From the NCBI GenBank assembly GCA_020848015.1, contig JADLBA010000175.1, positions 1 to 21,293 of the forward strand: a stretch of 21,293 bases of DNA. Direction: 5' to 3'. This document shows, piece by piece, positions 14,869 to 21,293 of this stretch (position 1 is its first letter; every line of letters starts with the position of its first letter). The notes beneath the pieces are model-generated. The model saw only the letters and a list, made by a program, of their open reading frames with translations. It did not search any database and was not told the DNA's origin. The stretch comes from Crocinitomicaceae bacterium (GTDB lineage: Bacteria > Bacteroidota > Bacteroidia > Flavobacteriales_D > Sanyastnellaceae). A program made the position numbers and the translations under genes.

Positions 14869-15561
14869 TTACCGGAGAATACCTTCGATGTATTTGATTT
14901 TTCGCCCCTCGTCGAGCCACATTTGTTCGTAATAGGTGCGTATGGTAAGCATGTCCTTCAACTCTTCACTTTGAGAAGAAAGAAAGTTCCCATACACATC
15001 GTTCGAATGGATTCCGATGTTGATACCTGCTTCAGGCCATTCGCTCAGTGCTTTTCTGTAAACGGATTCATTATCGTGTTTTAAAAAAATATACGATGGT
15101 TTTTTGAGAAATGTGCGGTATTTTTCGATATACCAACGTGATGTAATCCTTCTCTTTCCTTCGTGATCCTGTGGTTGCGGGTCGCAGAAGGTAATCCACA
15201 ATTCGTCCACTTCGTTTTCACCAAAGAAAGAAGAAATGAATTCAATACGTGTGCGTAGGAACGCAACATTGTTCAACCCTTCCTGCAGCGCTTCTTTGGC
15301 TCCTTTGTGAAAACGATGCCCCTTGACATCAATACCGATAAAATTTTTTCCTGACTCTCTTTTCGCGAGTTCCACGGTGTACTCACCCTTTCCGCATCCT
15401 AACTCCAATACAATTGGAAAATCATTTCTGAAGAAATCACTCCTCCATTTTCCTTTCATAAAAAATTCCTGTTCTCCCCGGATAATGGGCAATAACGGTG
15501 GTTCGAATACATGAGGGAAAAGCTTGTTTTCCGCCCATTTTTTTAATTTGTCTTTTCCCAT
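14869..15561 (-). CDS. trmB: tRNA (guanine-N7-)-methyltransferase
   Basis: TrmB methylates G46 in the variable loop of tRNAs using S-adenosylmethionine. The 230-residue protein starts MGKDKLKKWAENK, the usual Bacteroidetes N-terminus. The SAM-binding motif LELGCGKGEY is at 52-61, GIDVKGHR at 76-83, and DPQP at 127-130 is the variant of the DPWP motif, followed by KRRITS. The open frame extends 43 codons upstream to 15690, but that extension lacks similarity and runs across the divergent gene's promoter, so ATG at 15561 is preferred. A TACTTTTG box ends 6 bases before this ATG, implying a very short leader. Confidence 0.93.
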   Translation of the reverse strand: MGKDKLKKWAENKLFPHVFEPPLLPIIRGEQEFFMKGKWRSDFFRNDFPIVLELGCGKGEYTVELAKRESGKNFIGIDVKGHRFHKGAKEALQEGLNNVAFLRTRIEFISSFFGENEVDELWITFCDPQPQDHEGKRRITSRWYIEKYRTFLKKPSYIFLKHDNESVYRKALSEWPEAGINIGIHSNDVYGNFLSSQSEELKDMLTIRTYYEQMWLDEGRKIKYIEGILR

Positions 15562-15567
15562 CAGGTG

Positions 15568-15575
15568 CAAAAGTA
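15568..15575 (-). promoter_or_regulatory. Putative -7 box of trmB
   Basis: On the minus strand the sequence is TACTTTTG, an exact TAnnTTTG match, with 6 bases between it and the trmB ATG. It supports the short form of trmB. No good -33 element is visible. Confidence 0.5.
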
Positions 15576-15673
15576 AAAAGGCCGTAAGATTATAGTCCTC
15601 CGGTTTCAATGACTTTGACGGTTGAAGGGATTCATAGCAAACATAGCCCAGTTTCCATCCATTCATAAAGCCG

Positions 15674-15681
15674 TACCTTTC
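15674..15681 (+). promoter_or_regulatory. Putative -7 box of the glycosyltransferase gene
   Basis: TACCTTTC matches TAnnTTTG at all but the last position and ends 3 bases before the chosen GTG start. With the trmB box it forms a divergent promoter pair about 100 bases apart. Confidence 0.4.
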
Positions 15682-15684
15682 GCC

Positions 15685-16740
15685 GTGCAAAAGAAAAAAC
15701 GCGTTCTCATAGCACCGCTAGACTGGGGTCTCGGACATGCAACACGCTGCGTACCTCTAATTCGCCAAAAGGCCGGTGAGGGGTATGAGGTTGTGCTTGC
15801 TGCTTGTGGCTCATCTGCTGACTTTCTTTCGCAGGCTTTCCCTGATCTGCCCCTTCACCGCGATATACCATCCTATAGGATACACTATTCTGGAAATTCA
15901 CTGATGTGGAGTATGGTGAGTCAATTGCCGAAAATTTTTTCTGCCGTTAAGAAAGAAAAAAGATGGCTGGAGGGCTTTGTTGAACGATATCATCCTGACG
16001 AGGTTATTTCTGATAACCGTTATGGTCTTTACACAAAAAGGGTTTATTGCACTTTTATCACGCATCAACTCTTTCCGATGGTTCCATGGTGGGTGCGTTA
16101 TGGTGTTCACCGGCTGATCTGTCATTATATCCGTCAGTTTGATCAGTGTCTGATTCCCGACTGGGAAGATGCGGAGATGAGTCTGAGCGGGAACCTTTCA
16201 CATGGCAACATTCCAACTAACTGCAAATTCATTGGCCCTCAATCTCGTTTTTCGACAGTAGAAAAAGTAGTGAAGAGAGATGGGGCAGAGGAGGCATATC
16301 GGATTGTTGCACTTATCAGCGGTCCCGAACCGCAGCGCGAATTGTTGGAAAAAAAACTGTCTGAGCTATTGTTTCAAACCGGTATCAGATCATTGATTAT
16401 CTGTGGGCAACCGGGGATAACAAGAAATGAGAAGATCAAAAATATTGCATTTGTACATCATCTCGACGACGCATCGTTGGCCGGAGTGATCCGTCAATCG
16501 GAACTTCTCATTTGTCGCTCTGGTTATTCCACGATCATGGATATTGAATGTTTGGAAAAAAAGGCATTGCTGATTCCTACTCCCGGACAAACCGAACAGG
16601 AGTACCTCGCTCGCTATCTGACTTCAAAAGGCTATTCAATGATTACGCAGGAGAATCTTTCATCCGAAATTCTTTTGATGATGGCTCAACCATTATTTTG
16701 TGATGGGATGGAAAATAAAGGAAAGGGTTTACATTCTTAA
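15685..16740 (+). CDS. MurG-like (GT28-type) glycosyltransferase, substrate unknown
   Basis: The 351-residue protein has a two-domain GT-B layout. The N-terminal domain opens with RVLIAPLDWGLGHATRC (about 6-22), a glycine-rich loop like the acceptor loop of MurG. SDNRYGLYTKR and FITHQLF lie in the middle. The C-terminal donor-binding region has RSGYST at 278-283 and PTPGQTEQE at 298-306. Proteins of this kind are common in Bacteroidetes but I know of no assigned substrate; a sugar-nucleotide-dependent step in cell-envelope or lipid glycosylation is an inference. GTG at 15685 is chosen because it precedes the first core strand and follows a -7-like box; a TTG at 15622 would add 21 residues without family character. 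It ends 9 bases before tadA. Confidence 0.83.
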   Translation: MQKKKRVLIAPLDWGLGHATRCVPLIRQKAGEGYEVVLAACGSSADFLSQAFPDLPLHRDIPSYRIHYSGNSLMWSMVSQLPKIFSAVKKEKRWLEGFVERYHPDEVISDNRYGLYTKRVYCTFITHQLFPMVPWWVRYGVHRLICHYIRQFDQCLIPDWEDAEMSLSGNLSHGNIPTNCKFIGPQSRFSTVEKVVKRDGAEEAYRIVALISGPEPQRELLEKKLSELLFQTGIRSLIICGQPGITRNEKIKNIAFVHHLDDASLAGVIRQSELLICRSGYSTIMDIECLEKKALLIPTPGQTEQEYLARYLTSKGYSMITQENLSSEILLMMAQPLFCDGMENKGKGLHS

Positions 16741-16745
16741 CTTTG
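16738..16745 (+). promoter_or_regulatory. Putative -7 box of tadA, overlapping the upstream stop codon
   Basis: TAACTTTG matches TAnnTTTG exactly. Its first three bases are the TAA stop of the glycosyltransferase gene, and the tadA ATG follows after 4 bases. If used, the tadA mRNA would be leaderless or nearly so. Confidence 0.45.
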
Positions 16746-16749
16746 TTGT

Positions 16750-17214
16750 ATGGAACGCAGTGATGAAGAGTATATGAAGATGGCTATCAGGGAGGCTATG
16801 TATGCGATGGATCAGGACGAAGTTCCCATCGGCTGTGTTGTTGTTTGCAAAGATCAGGTGATTGCCCGCGGGCATAACTTAGTAGAGCGGCTACATGATT
16901 TCACTGCACATGCCGAAATGCAGGCTTTTACTTCTGCATCAGAGTTTCTCGGAGGAAAATCGCTCGATGAATGTACACTCTATGTAACTCTTGAACCCTG
17001 TGTGATGTGCGCGGGAGCTGCTTACAATACACGTATTGGCCGCATTGTTTTTGGAGCATCCGATGAAAAGCGGGGGTTTACAAAATTCGGTGTACATAGC
17101 ATCAATCATCAGGGTATTCTTCACCCAAAAACCGAAATAAAGAGTGGTGTACTGGAAGAAGAGTGCGCCACACTTCTCAGGGAGTTTTTCGTATCAAAAC
17201 GTCATCGGGAATAA
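16750..17214 (+). CDS. tadA: tRNA(adenine-34) deaminase / cytidine-deaminase-fold protein
   Basis: TadA deaminates adenine 34 of tRNA-Arg to inosine, allowing decoding of several arginine codons. The 154-residue protein has the zinc site H54-A-E56, where E56 is the catalytic proton shuttle, and PCVMC with C84 and C87 as the other zinc ligands. The N-terminal helix YMKMAIREAMYA and EVPIGCVVV strand are typical. The ATG at 16750 fits the family's usual N-terminus; ATG 16774 is a less likely alternative. A related guanine deaminase activity cannot be fully excluded by eye, but the length and the AGAAYNTRIGRIVFGA segment favour TadA. It could be co-transcribed with the glycosyltransferase or use its own box. 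Confidence 0.9.
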   Translation: MERSDEEYMKMAIREAMYAMDQDEVPIGCVVVCKDQVIARGHNLVERLHDFTAHAEMQAFTSASEFLGGKSLDECTLYVTLEPCVMCAGAAYNTRIGRIVFGASDEKRGFTKFGVHSINHQGILHPKTEIKSGVLEEECATLLREFFVSKRHRE

Positions 17215-17270
17215 TAATTTGAATCGGGATAAAATCCGGTATTTTTGATGTAGGAAGTTTGATTCGGTCT

Positions 17271-17278
17271 TAACTTTG
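17271..17278 (+). promoter_or_regulatory. Putative promoter of mgtE
   Basis: TAACTTTG is an exact TAnnTTTG match 39 bases before the mgtE ATG. TTTG at 17244-17247 lies 23 bases upstream, within the range of the -33 element. The rest of the 103-base tadA-mgtE gap holds a weak GGAT/ATCC hairpin near 17227-17237 followed by TATTTTTG; it is not a convincing terminator. No magnesium riboswitch is recognised. Confidence 0.5.
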
Positions 17279-17317
17279 TGCGCCCATTTGTTAAACAATG
17301 AATAATCCGGTGCCCTT

Positions 17318-18703
17318 ATGCAGGTCCCTTTGTCCAAAGAACTGCTGGCCAATCTCAAAGATTGGATTGCCGAAGGCAAGGATACAGCCATTCACGATGT
17401 TTTGCAGGGTGTCCATCCTGCAGACATTGCCGAACTGATCAATGAGTTGCGGCCAGATGAGGCCGTATATATTTACCGCTGTCTTGATGATGAACGTGCT
17501 GCAGAAGTCATGCTGGAGCTCGATGATGATATCAGGAAAAAGCTGCTTTCCAGTCTTACCAGTCGTGAAATTGCAGAAGACCTCATCGAAAATTATGATT
17601 CGGACGATGCTGCCGACCTTATTTCTGACCTTCCCGAACAGAAACAGGAAGAGGTAATAGCACTGCTTGAAGACGAAGAGCAGGCCAGTGATATCATTGA
17701 CCTGATGACTTATGCGGAAGGTACTGCGGGGGCATTGATGGGAAAAGAACTCGTTCGAGTTAATCAGAAATGGACTGTTGCTCAGGCAATCCGCGAAATG
17801 CGACGCCAGGCGGAATATCTGGATACTATTTACACCATTTATGTTGTGGGTGATAAGGAAGAGTTATTAGGAACCCTCAGCATGAAAACGATGATCTTCG
17901 GATCAGCGAGTATGCGTACTACTGTTCGGGAGCTATTCAAGGAATCGAAGGTTCGTTCAGTTAATGTGAACACCCCTGCCGAAGAGGTTGTCAGAGTGAT
18001 GAATAAATACGATCTCGTGGTAATTCCGGTAGTAAACGATGCCGGAGCACTGCTCGGACGTATTACTCTTGATGATGTGGTGGATGTAATGCAGGAAGAG
18101 GCATCAAAGGACTATCAATTGGCCAGTGGTATTTCTGAAAATGTGGAATCGAGTGACAGTGTAATTGCTTTAACCCGTGCACGGCTCCCGTGGATACTGA
18201 TCGGGATGGCCGGAGGTATGAGCAGCGCTTATATCATTGGTGTATTCGATATTACCGAAAATCCACAGATGGCGATTTTTATGCCCTTGATCGCTGCTAC
18301 CGGCGGAAATGTTGGAGTTCAGTCTGCGGCACTCGTAGTGCGATCACTGGCAAATCAAAGTGCACTCGATGAAACAGTAATGCAAAAGCTCACTAAGGAA
18401 TTCAGTGTGGGAATGGTCAATGCGCTGATCTGCTCCGCTGTGATCATGTTGGTCAGCCAGCTTTTTCATTTTGACCTTGCGCTCAGCATTACTGCTTCAC
18501 TCGCTCTTTTCAGCGTGATCATTTTTGCTAGTATCACCGGCACATTTATCCCTCTGACGTTGAATCGCTTCGGTATTGACCCTGCGTTGGCTACAGGACC
18601 TTTTATTACAACAACTAACGATATTATGGGTTTGATTATTTATTTTTCTGTCGGACATTATTTTTTAAACCACCTTGATCTGCTTCCGACGACCATTTTC
18701 TGA
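17318..18703 (+). CDS. mgtE: Magnesium transporter MgtE
   Basis: MgtE is a dimeric Mg2+ channel gated by cytoplasmic Mg2+. The 461-residue protein has the normal order: an acidic helical N domain (about 1-125, with repeated HPADIAELI/DDAADLI-type segments), a pair of CBS domains (about 130-260), a plug helix, and five membrane segments from about 287. The pore signature is near the end, ATGPFITTTNDIMG, with D435 as the likely selectivity-filter aspartate. The many acidic residues in the N and CBS domains fit Mg2+ sensing. The ATG at 17318 follows a promoter-like box; another ATG at 17298 is out of frame. Confidence 0.96.
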   Translation: MQVPLSKELLANLKDWIAEGKDTAIHDVLQGVHPADIAELINELRPDEAVYIYRCLDDERAAEVMLELDDDIRKKLLSSLTSREIAEDLIENYDSDDAADLISDLPEQKQEEVIALLEDEEQASDIIDLMTYAEGTAGALMGKELVRVNQKWTVAQAIREMRRQAEYLDTIYTIYVVGDKEELLGTLSMKTMIFGSASMRTTVRELFKESKVRSVNVNTPAEEVVRVMNKYDLVVIPVVNDAGALLGRITLDDVVDVMQEEASKDYQLASGISENVESSDSVIALTRARLPWILIGMAGGMSSAYIIGVFDITENPQMAIFMPLIAATGGNVGVQSAALVVRSLANQSALDETVMQKLTKEFSVGMVNALICSAVIMLVSQLFHFDLALSITASLALFSVIIFASITGTFIPLTLNRFGIDPALATGPFITTTNDIMGLIIYFSVGHYFLNHLDLLPTTIF

Positions 18704-18755
18704 CGTGAATTTTTGACCACAAGAATTGATAGTGTGATAAATTCAATTGGAGCAC

Positions 18756-19712
18756 ATGAAACCGAAAGTGATCTTTATTGACAGTGTACATGAGGTACTA
18801 CAGGAACGGCTTGAATATTCGGGTTTTCAATGTGATCTGCATTTTCATACCTCTTGGCCCGATGTGGAAAATATACTGCATGAATATACCGGAGTGGTCA
18901 TTCGCAGCCGTTATACAATAGATAGAAATTTTATTGACAAGGCACTGCAGTTACGGTTTATTGCACGGTCGGGTTCTGGGCTTGAAAACATTGATGTCAA
19001 CTATGCTGCATCCAAAGGAATTGCCGTGTTTAATTCTCCGGAAGGCAACCGCGATGCCGTTGGGGAGCATGCAATTGCCATGTTATTGTCTCTGTTCAAT
19101 AAACTGAACATAGCAGATGCTCAGGTGAGAAAAGGGATGTGGTTCAGGGAGGAGAACAGAGGGATTGAGTTGTGCGGTAAAACTGTCGGATTGCTGGGAT
19201 ATGGTCAGATGGGATCTTCAATGGCGCGTAAACTTTCCGGATTCGAATGCACAGTGATTGCATTTGATAAATACCGGAAGAATTACAGCGATTCTTATGC
19301 AATCGAAGTAAGTCTTGATGGGCTGTTTGAGCGGTCTGATATTTTGAGTATCCACCTTCCTCTGACAGAGGAGACACATTACATGGTTAATGAAAGTTTT
19401 CTTGACAGATTTCAGAAACGAATTTACGTAATCAATACAGCGAGGGGAAAGAATGTTCATACAGCAGGGCTTGTAGCCGCGATGAAAAAAGGAAAGGTGC
19501 AGGGAGCCTGCCTCGATGTACTCGAATTTGAAAAATCTTCTCTTGAGATACTGGAGTATTCTGCCATGCCCGACGAGATGCAATTCCTGTGCGGCAGCGA
19601 ACGTGTTATTCTAAGTCCCCATATTGCCGGATGGACAGTGGAGAGTTATAGAAAACTGTCGTCCGTTCTTGCAGATAAAGTACTTTTCTGGTGGAAGGAA
19701 AAGTGCCGGTGA
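18756..19712 (+). CDS. D-isomer-specific 2-hydroxyacid dehydrogenase (SerA-like)
   Basis: The 318-residue protein belongs to the NAD-dependent 2-hydroxyacid dehydrogenase family. The Rossmann loop is G148-Y-G150-Q-M-G153. The catalytic set is R230 in TARGKN, E259 (five residues after D254 of DVLEFE) and H289 in SPHIAGWT. The substrate-binding loop RSGSGLENID lies in the N-terminal third. It lacks the ACT domain of long PGDH forms, so it may be a short 3-phosphoglycerate dehydrogenase or act on another 2-keto acid; no serine-pathway genes are adjacent to decide. ATG 18756 is preferred to TTG 18747 three codons upstream. It stands alone between mgtE and a convergent operon. Confidence 0.88.
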   Translation: MKPKVIFIDSVHEVLQERLEYSGFQCDLHFHTSWPDVENILHEYTGVVIRSRYTIDRNFIDKALQLRFIARSGSGLENIDVNYAASKGIAVFNSPEGNRDAVGEHAIAMLLSLFNKLNIADAQVRKGMWFREENRGIELCGKTVGLLGYGQMGSSMARKLSGFECTVIAFDKYRKNYSDSYAIEVSLDGLFERSDILSIHLPLTEETHYMVNESFLDRFQKRIYVINTARGKNVHTAGLVAAMKKGKVQGACLDVLEFEKSSLEILEYSAMPDEMQFLCGSERVILSPHIAGWTVESYRKLSSVLADKVLFWWKEKCR

Positions 19713-19773
19713 TGGATGCGCAAATTGATAAAAACACCATTTGTTGTTACGTATCACACTCTATTACTTTTCA

Positions 19774-20328
19774 TCAGGAAGGAGTTCCTCCTTCATTCCT
19801 TTCTCTTTTTTTCTTATACATTTTAGCAACTAATGTAATAATTATCCCAATGCCGATCAGCCCCAGTACTCCCCATATCCATGAAATGGATGTCTTATTC
19901 ACGACAAGGAAAACAATGGCAATGAGGAGCACTGTTCCCACTTCGTTCAGTAACCGGAAATAAAATGAATTGTACCTATCCGGCTGTGTCTGCAGAATTC
20001 GATATACTTTTTGTCCATAGAACTGATAAGCGAGGAGGACTGCGATAAAAAACAACTTTACCTGCATCCAGGCATCAGCGAGGAACGACATATTTTGAAC
20101 CAACAGCCAGGTTCCAAAGATCATTGTCAATACACACGAAGGCCAAGTGATAACATACCATAGTCGTCTTTCCATTAGTCCGTACTGTTTAGTCAGAATG
20201 CTTCTTTCCGGTTCGGGTTTACTTGCCGCCTCGGCATGATATACAAAGAGCCGCCAGATATAGAACAATCCGGCAAACCACGTGACTACAAAAATGATAT
20301 GAAGAGATTTTACAATGAGTGGATCCAT
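19774..20328 (-). CDS. hemJ: HemJ-family protoporphyrinogen IX oxidase
   Basis: HemJ oxidises protoporphyrinogen IX to protoporphyrin IX, the penultimate step of heme synthesis, in the inner membrane. The 184-residue protein has four to five hydrophobic segments and matches the UPF0093/CopD-like family. H10 in KSLHIIFVVTWFAG and K91 in WMQVKLFF match the essential histidine and lysine described for cyanobacterial HemJ (H10 and K88). The C-terminus is charged (KKKRERNEGG). Its ATG is 11 bases after the stop of the thioesterase gene, so both are on one transcript. The relation to the cytochrome c protein elsewhere in the window is only general (heme supply). Confidence 0.88.
   Translation of the reverse strand: MDPLIVKSLHIIFVVTWFAGLFYIWRLFVYHAEAASKPEPERSILTKQYGLMERRLWYVITWPSCVLTMIFGTWLLVQNMSFLADAWMQVKLFFIAVLLAYQFYGQKVYRILQTQPDRYNSFYFRLLNEVGTVLLIAIVFLVVNKTSISWIWGVLGLIGIGIIITLVAKMYKKKRERNEGGTPS
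19778..19794. repeat. Perfect hairpin at the 3' end of hemJ
   Basis: GAAGGAG (19778-19784) and CTCCTTC (19788-19794) form a 7-bp stem with a 3-base loop inside the last codons of hemJ. On the plus strand it is followed by a T/C-rich run with seven T's (about 19805-19812), so it may help end the convergent dehydrogenase transcript. There is no other terminator candidate in the 61-base gap. Confidence 0.4.
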
Positions 20329-20339
20329 AACGATGTTTT

Positions 20340-20849
20340 TTAGCTGAACAAAGCTTTCAATTCGAGTGCGTCTGCGGGTTTCATTTTTCCTGCAAGGATC
20401 AACCGGAGTTGTCTTCTGCGCAAAGCACCGTCGAAACGCTTTTTCTCTTCCTCTGACTCAGGTACAAGTTCTGGCACATCTATCGGGCTACCCATCTGAT
20501 CTACCGCAACAAAAGTATAGATAGCTTCATTGCATTTAATCTTCTCGCCGGTGGTGCTGTGCTCAACAAAAATATCCATGAATACTTCCATTGATGAAGT
20601 AAACGACCGGGAGACCTTGGCTTCGATGATCACAATATCGCCGAGCCTGATCGGATGCTGAAAAGATACATTGTTGACAGCAGCAGTTACAACAATCCGT
20701 TTGCAGTGGCGATGAGCAGAAATGGCAGAGGCCACATCGAGCCAGTTGAGCAATTGCCCGCCCATCAGGTTGCCGAGTGTATTTGTATTTTCCGGAAGCA
20801 CCATGTGAGTGCTTACAGTGAGTGTATCTCTTGCGAGAACCCGTTTCAT
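20340..20849 (-). CDS. Acyl-CoA thioesterase (hotdog fold)
   Basis: The 169-residue protein is a single-hotdog acyl-CoA hydrolase of the YciA/cytosolic long-chain thioesterase type. PENTNTLGNLMGGQLLNWLD (19-38) contains the conserved Asn, Gly-Gly and Asp of the active site, and VSFQHPIRLGD (61-71) forms the following strand. The C-terminal 40 residues are helical and charged. Substrate chain length cannot be told. The open frame extends to a TTG at 20873, but that overlaps a perfect TAnnTTTG box, so ATG 20849 is the better start; CAGGAAA lies just before it as a possible ribosome-binding site. It is the first gene of a two-gene unit with hemJ. Confidence 0.9.
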   Translation of the reverse strand: MKRVLARDTLTVSTHMVLPENTNTLGNLMGGQLLNWLDVASAISAHRHCKRIVVTAAVNNVSFQHPIRLGDIVIIEAKVSRSFTSSMEVFMDIFVEHSTTGEKIKCNEAIYTFVAVDQMGSPIDVPELVPESEEEKKRFDGALRRRQLRLILAGKMKPADALELKALFS

Positions 20850-20870
20850 GTTTTCCTGTATAATTTTAGT

Positions 20871-20878
20871 CAAAGATA
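20871..20878 (-). promoter_or_regulatory. Putative -7 box of the thioesterase-hemJ unit
   Basis: On the minus strand TATCTTTG matches TAnnTTTG exactly and lies 21 bases before the ATG at 20849. It decides the start of the thioesterase. The 294 bases from 20850 to 21143 otherwise hold the inverted repeats described below. Confidence 0.55.
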
Positions 20879-20960
20879 AAGGTGTATTTGAGAAACTATC
20901 GGGAAACTCTACCGTCCGATAAAAAAATAGTAAACTTATTTTAATTTGTAATAACGATTT

Positions 20961-21071
20961 GCGTGTTGCCGCAGTTGGCGATTTTGGAGCACTTCACTGT
21001 CAACCAAGCACAAACTTTGATAGGAGCACATAGCTTCAATTTGTTCGTCACCGCCAATTGAGGCAACACGC
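20961..21071. repeat. 20-bp imperfect inverted repeat upstream of the integrase gene
   Basis: The left arm is 20961-20980 (starting GCGTGTTGCC, ending GTTGGCG) and the right arm 21052-21071 (starting CGCCAATTG, ending CAACACGC). They match at 18 of 20 positions as reverse complements, with 71 bases between. The length and match are well beyond chance for neighbouring sequence. They could be element-end or recombinase-binding repeats. Confidence 0.7.
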
Positions 21072-21118
21072 TGATGCACTAAACCTTCGGTAGCCTCTTT
21101 CTTTCATCGTCGTAAACA

Positions 21119-21150
21119 TACGCATAACTAAATCATATTAATTATGCGTA
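21119..21150. repeat. 9-bp perfect inverted repeat across the integrase start
   Basis: TACGCATAA (21119-21127) and TTATGCGTA (21142-21150) are perfect reverse complements separated by 14 bases. The right arm contains the ATG at 21144. It could be an operator for the integrase or a hairpin hiding its start codon. Confidence 0.6.
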
Positions 21151-21293
21151 CTACAAAAATTCAATTCGCCGACGCTGGTTCGGCTGCTACCATCGTTAAG
21201 ATGGCTTGTGAACGGGTAGAAGGATTTTCTGCTCTCTACACACGCTTTGAACGCAAGATGTCCATTGCTGGAAAAAGTCGAAGCACCATCACC
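21144..21293 (+). CDS. Putative tyrosine recombinase/integrase, N-terminal 50 codons (cut by window edge)
   Basis: Fifty open codons run from an ATG at 21144 to the window end. The segment FSALYTRFERKMSIAGKSRS followed by TIT resembles the SAM-like core-binding domain of tyrosine recombinases, where a helix F-x-x-x-L/M-x-x-x-G-x-S-x-x-T-I leads into N-Y-x-R. The catalytic domain (R-K-H-R-H-Y) is outside the window, so the call rests on this N-terminal pattern alone. No obvious ribosome-binding site is seen; the start lies in an inverted repeat. Codon and base use do not stand out from the neighbours by eye. Confidence 0.6.
   Translation, partial: MRTTKIQFADAGSAATIVKMACERVEGFSALYTRFERKMSIAGKSRSTIT

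Larger units (their letters stand above)
20961..21293 (+). mobile_element. Probable left end of an integrase-bearing mobile element (runs off the window)
   Basis: The stretch begins with an inverted repeat, has no housekeeping gene, and leads into a recombinase-like gene. From memory, Bacteroidetes carry elements in which such a recombinase stands beside an IS91-family transposase; whether one follows here lies outside the window. The exact left boundary is not known; 20961 is the outer base of the repeat. Confidence 0.4.

Noticed and set aside
15562..15690. 43-codon upstream extension of trmB
   Set aside because: The added residues lack family similarity and cover the trmB promoter box and the divergent promoter; the MGKDKL start is typical.
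17225..17247. Possible terminator between tadA and mgtE
   Set aside because: The stem is only 4 bp (GGAT/ATCC) with mismatches outside it; too weak to call.
17298..17320. ATG at 17298 upstream of mgtE as start or leader peptide
   Set aside because: It is out of frame with mgtE, overlaps its beginning, and the encoded peptide shows no regulatory feature such as a clear stalling motif.
20850..20873. TTG start for the thioesterase at 20873
   Set aside because: The TTG is part of a perfect TAnnTTTG promoter box; the ATG at 20849 gives the normal family N-terminus.
1..21293. CRISPR array or toxin-antitoxin/defence system
   Set aside because: No regularly spaced repeats and no recognisable defence genes were found on either strand.

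Overview
The window looks like a chromosomal segment of a Bacteroidota (Bacteroidetes) bacterium; I cannot place it more narrowly. The reasons are a fused SecD-SecF protein, a type IX secretion (T9SS) C-terminal sorting domain on a secreted enzyme, the rsfS-ftsH-cdsA-psd gene order typical of this phylum, and repeated TAnnTTTG-like boxes (the Bacteroidetes -7 promoter element) just upstream of many starts. Coding density is high and no gene-free stretch exceeds about 300 bases.

Left part (1-6.8 kb): the start of a MarR-family regulator and a biotin-protein ligase (birA) lie on the minus strand. Divergent from birA runs rsfS (ribosome silencing) and ftsH (membrane protease), then cdsA and psd (overlapping ATGA; phospholipid synthesis), cinA and rpmB (ribosomal protein bL28), closed by a good terminator. 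Middle (6.8-12.3 kb): secDF with a bidirectional terminator, then a convergent minus-strand group: an NAD(P)H-dependent FMN reductase, and the mrp/nifU-like iron-sulfur pair read from one promoter region.

Right part (12.3-20.9 kb): an alkyltransferase-like protein lacking the reactive cysteine; a secreted thioredoxin-like protein followed by a secreted cytochrome c/copper monooxygenase-like/T9SS protein; trmB on the minus strand, divergent from a MurG-like glycosyltransferase; tadA; the Mg2+ channel mgtE; a SerA-like 2-hydroxyacid dehydrogenase; and a minus-strand thioesterase-hemJ pair. Most of these are housekeeping genes.

Right edge (about 20.96-21.29 kb): a 20-bp imperfect inverted repeat, a second 9-bp inverted repeat across a start codon, and the first 50 codons of what looks like a tyrosine recombinase. 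This is probably one end of a mobile element cut off by the window. The two places most worth a second look are the secreted redoxin plus copper-oxygenase-like pair and this element end. No CRISPR array, tRNA or rRNA was seen.
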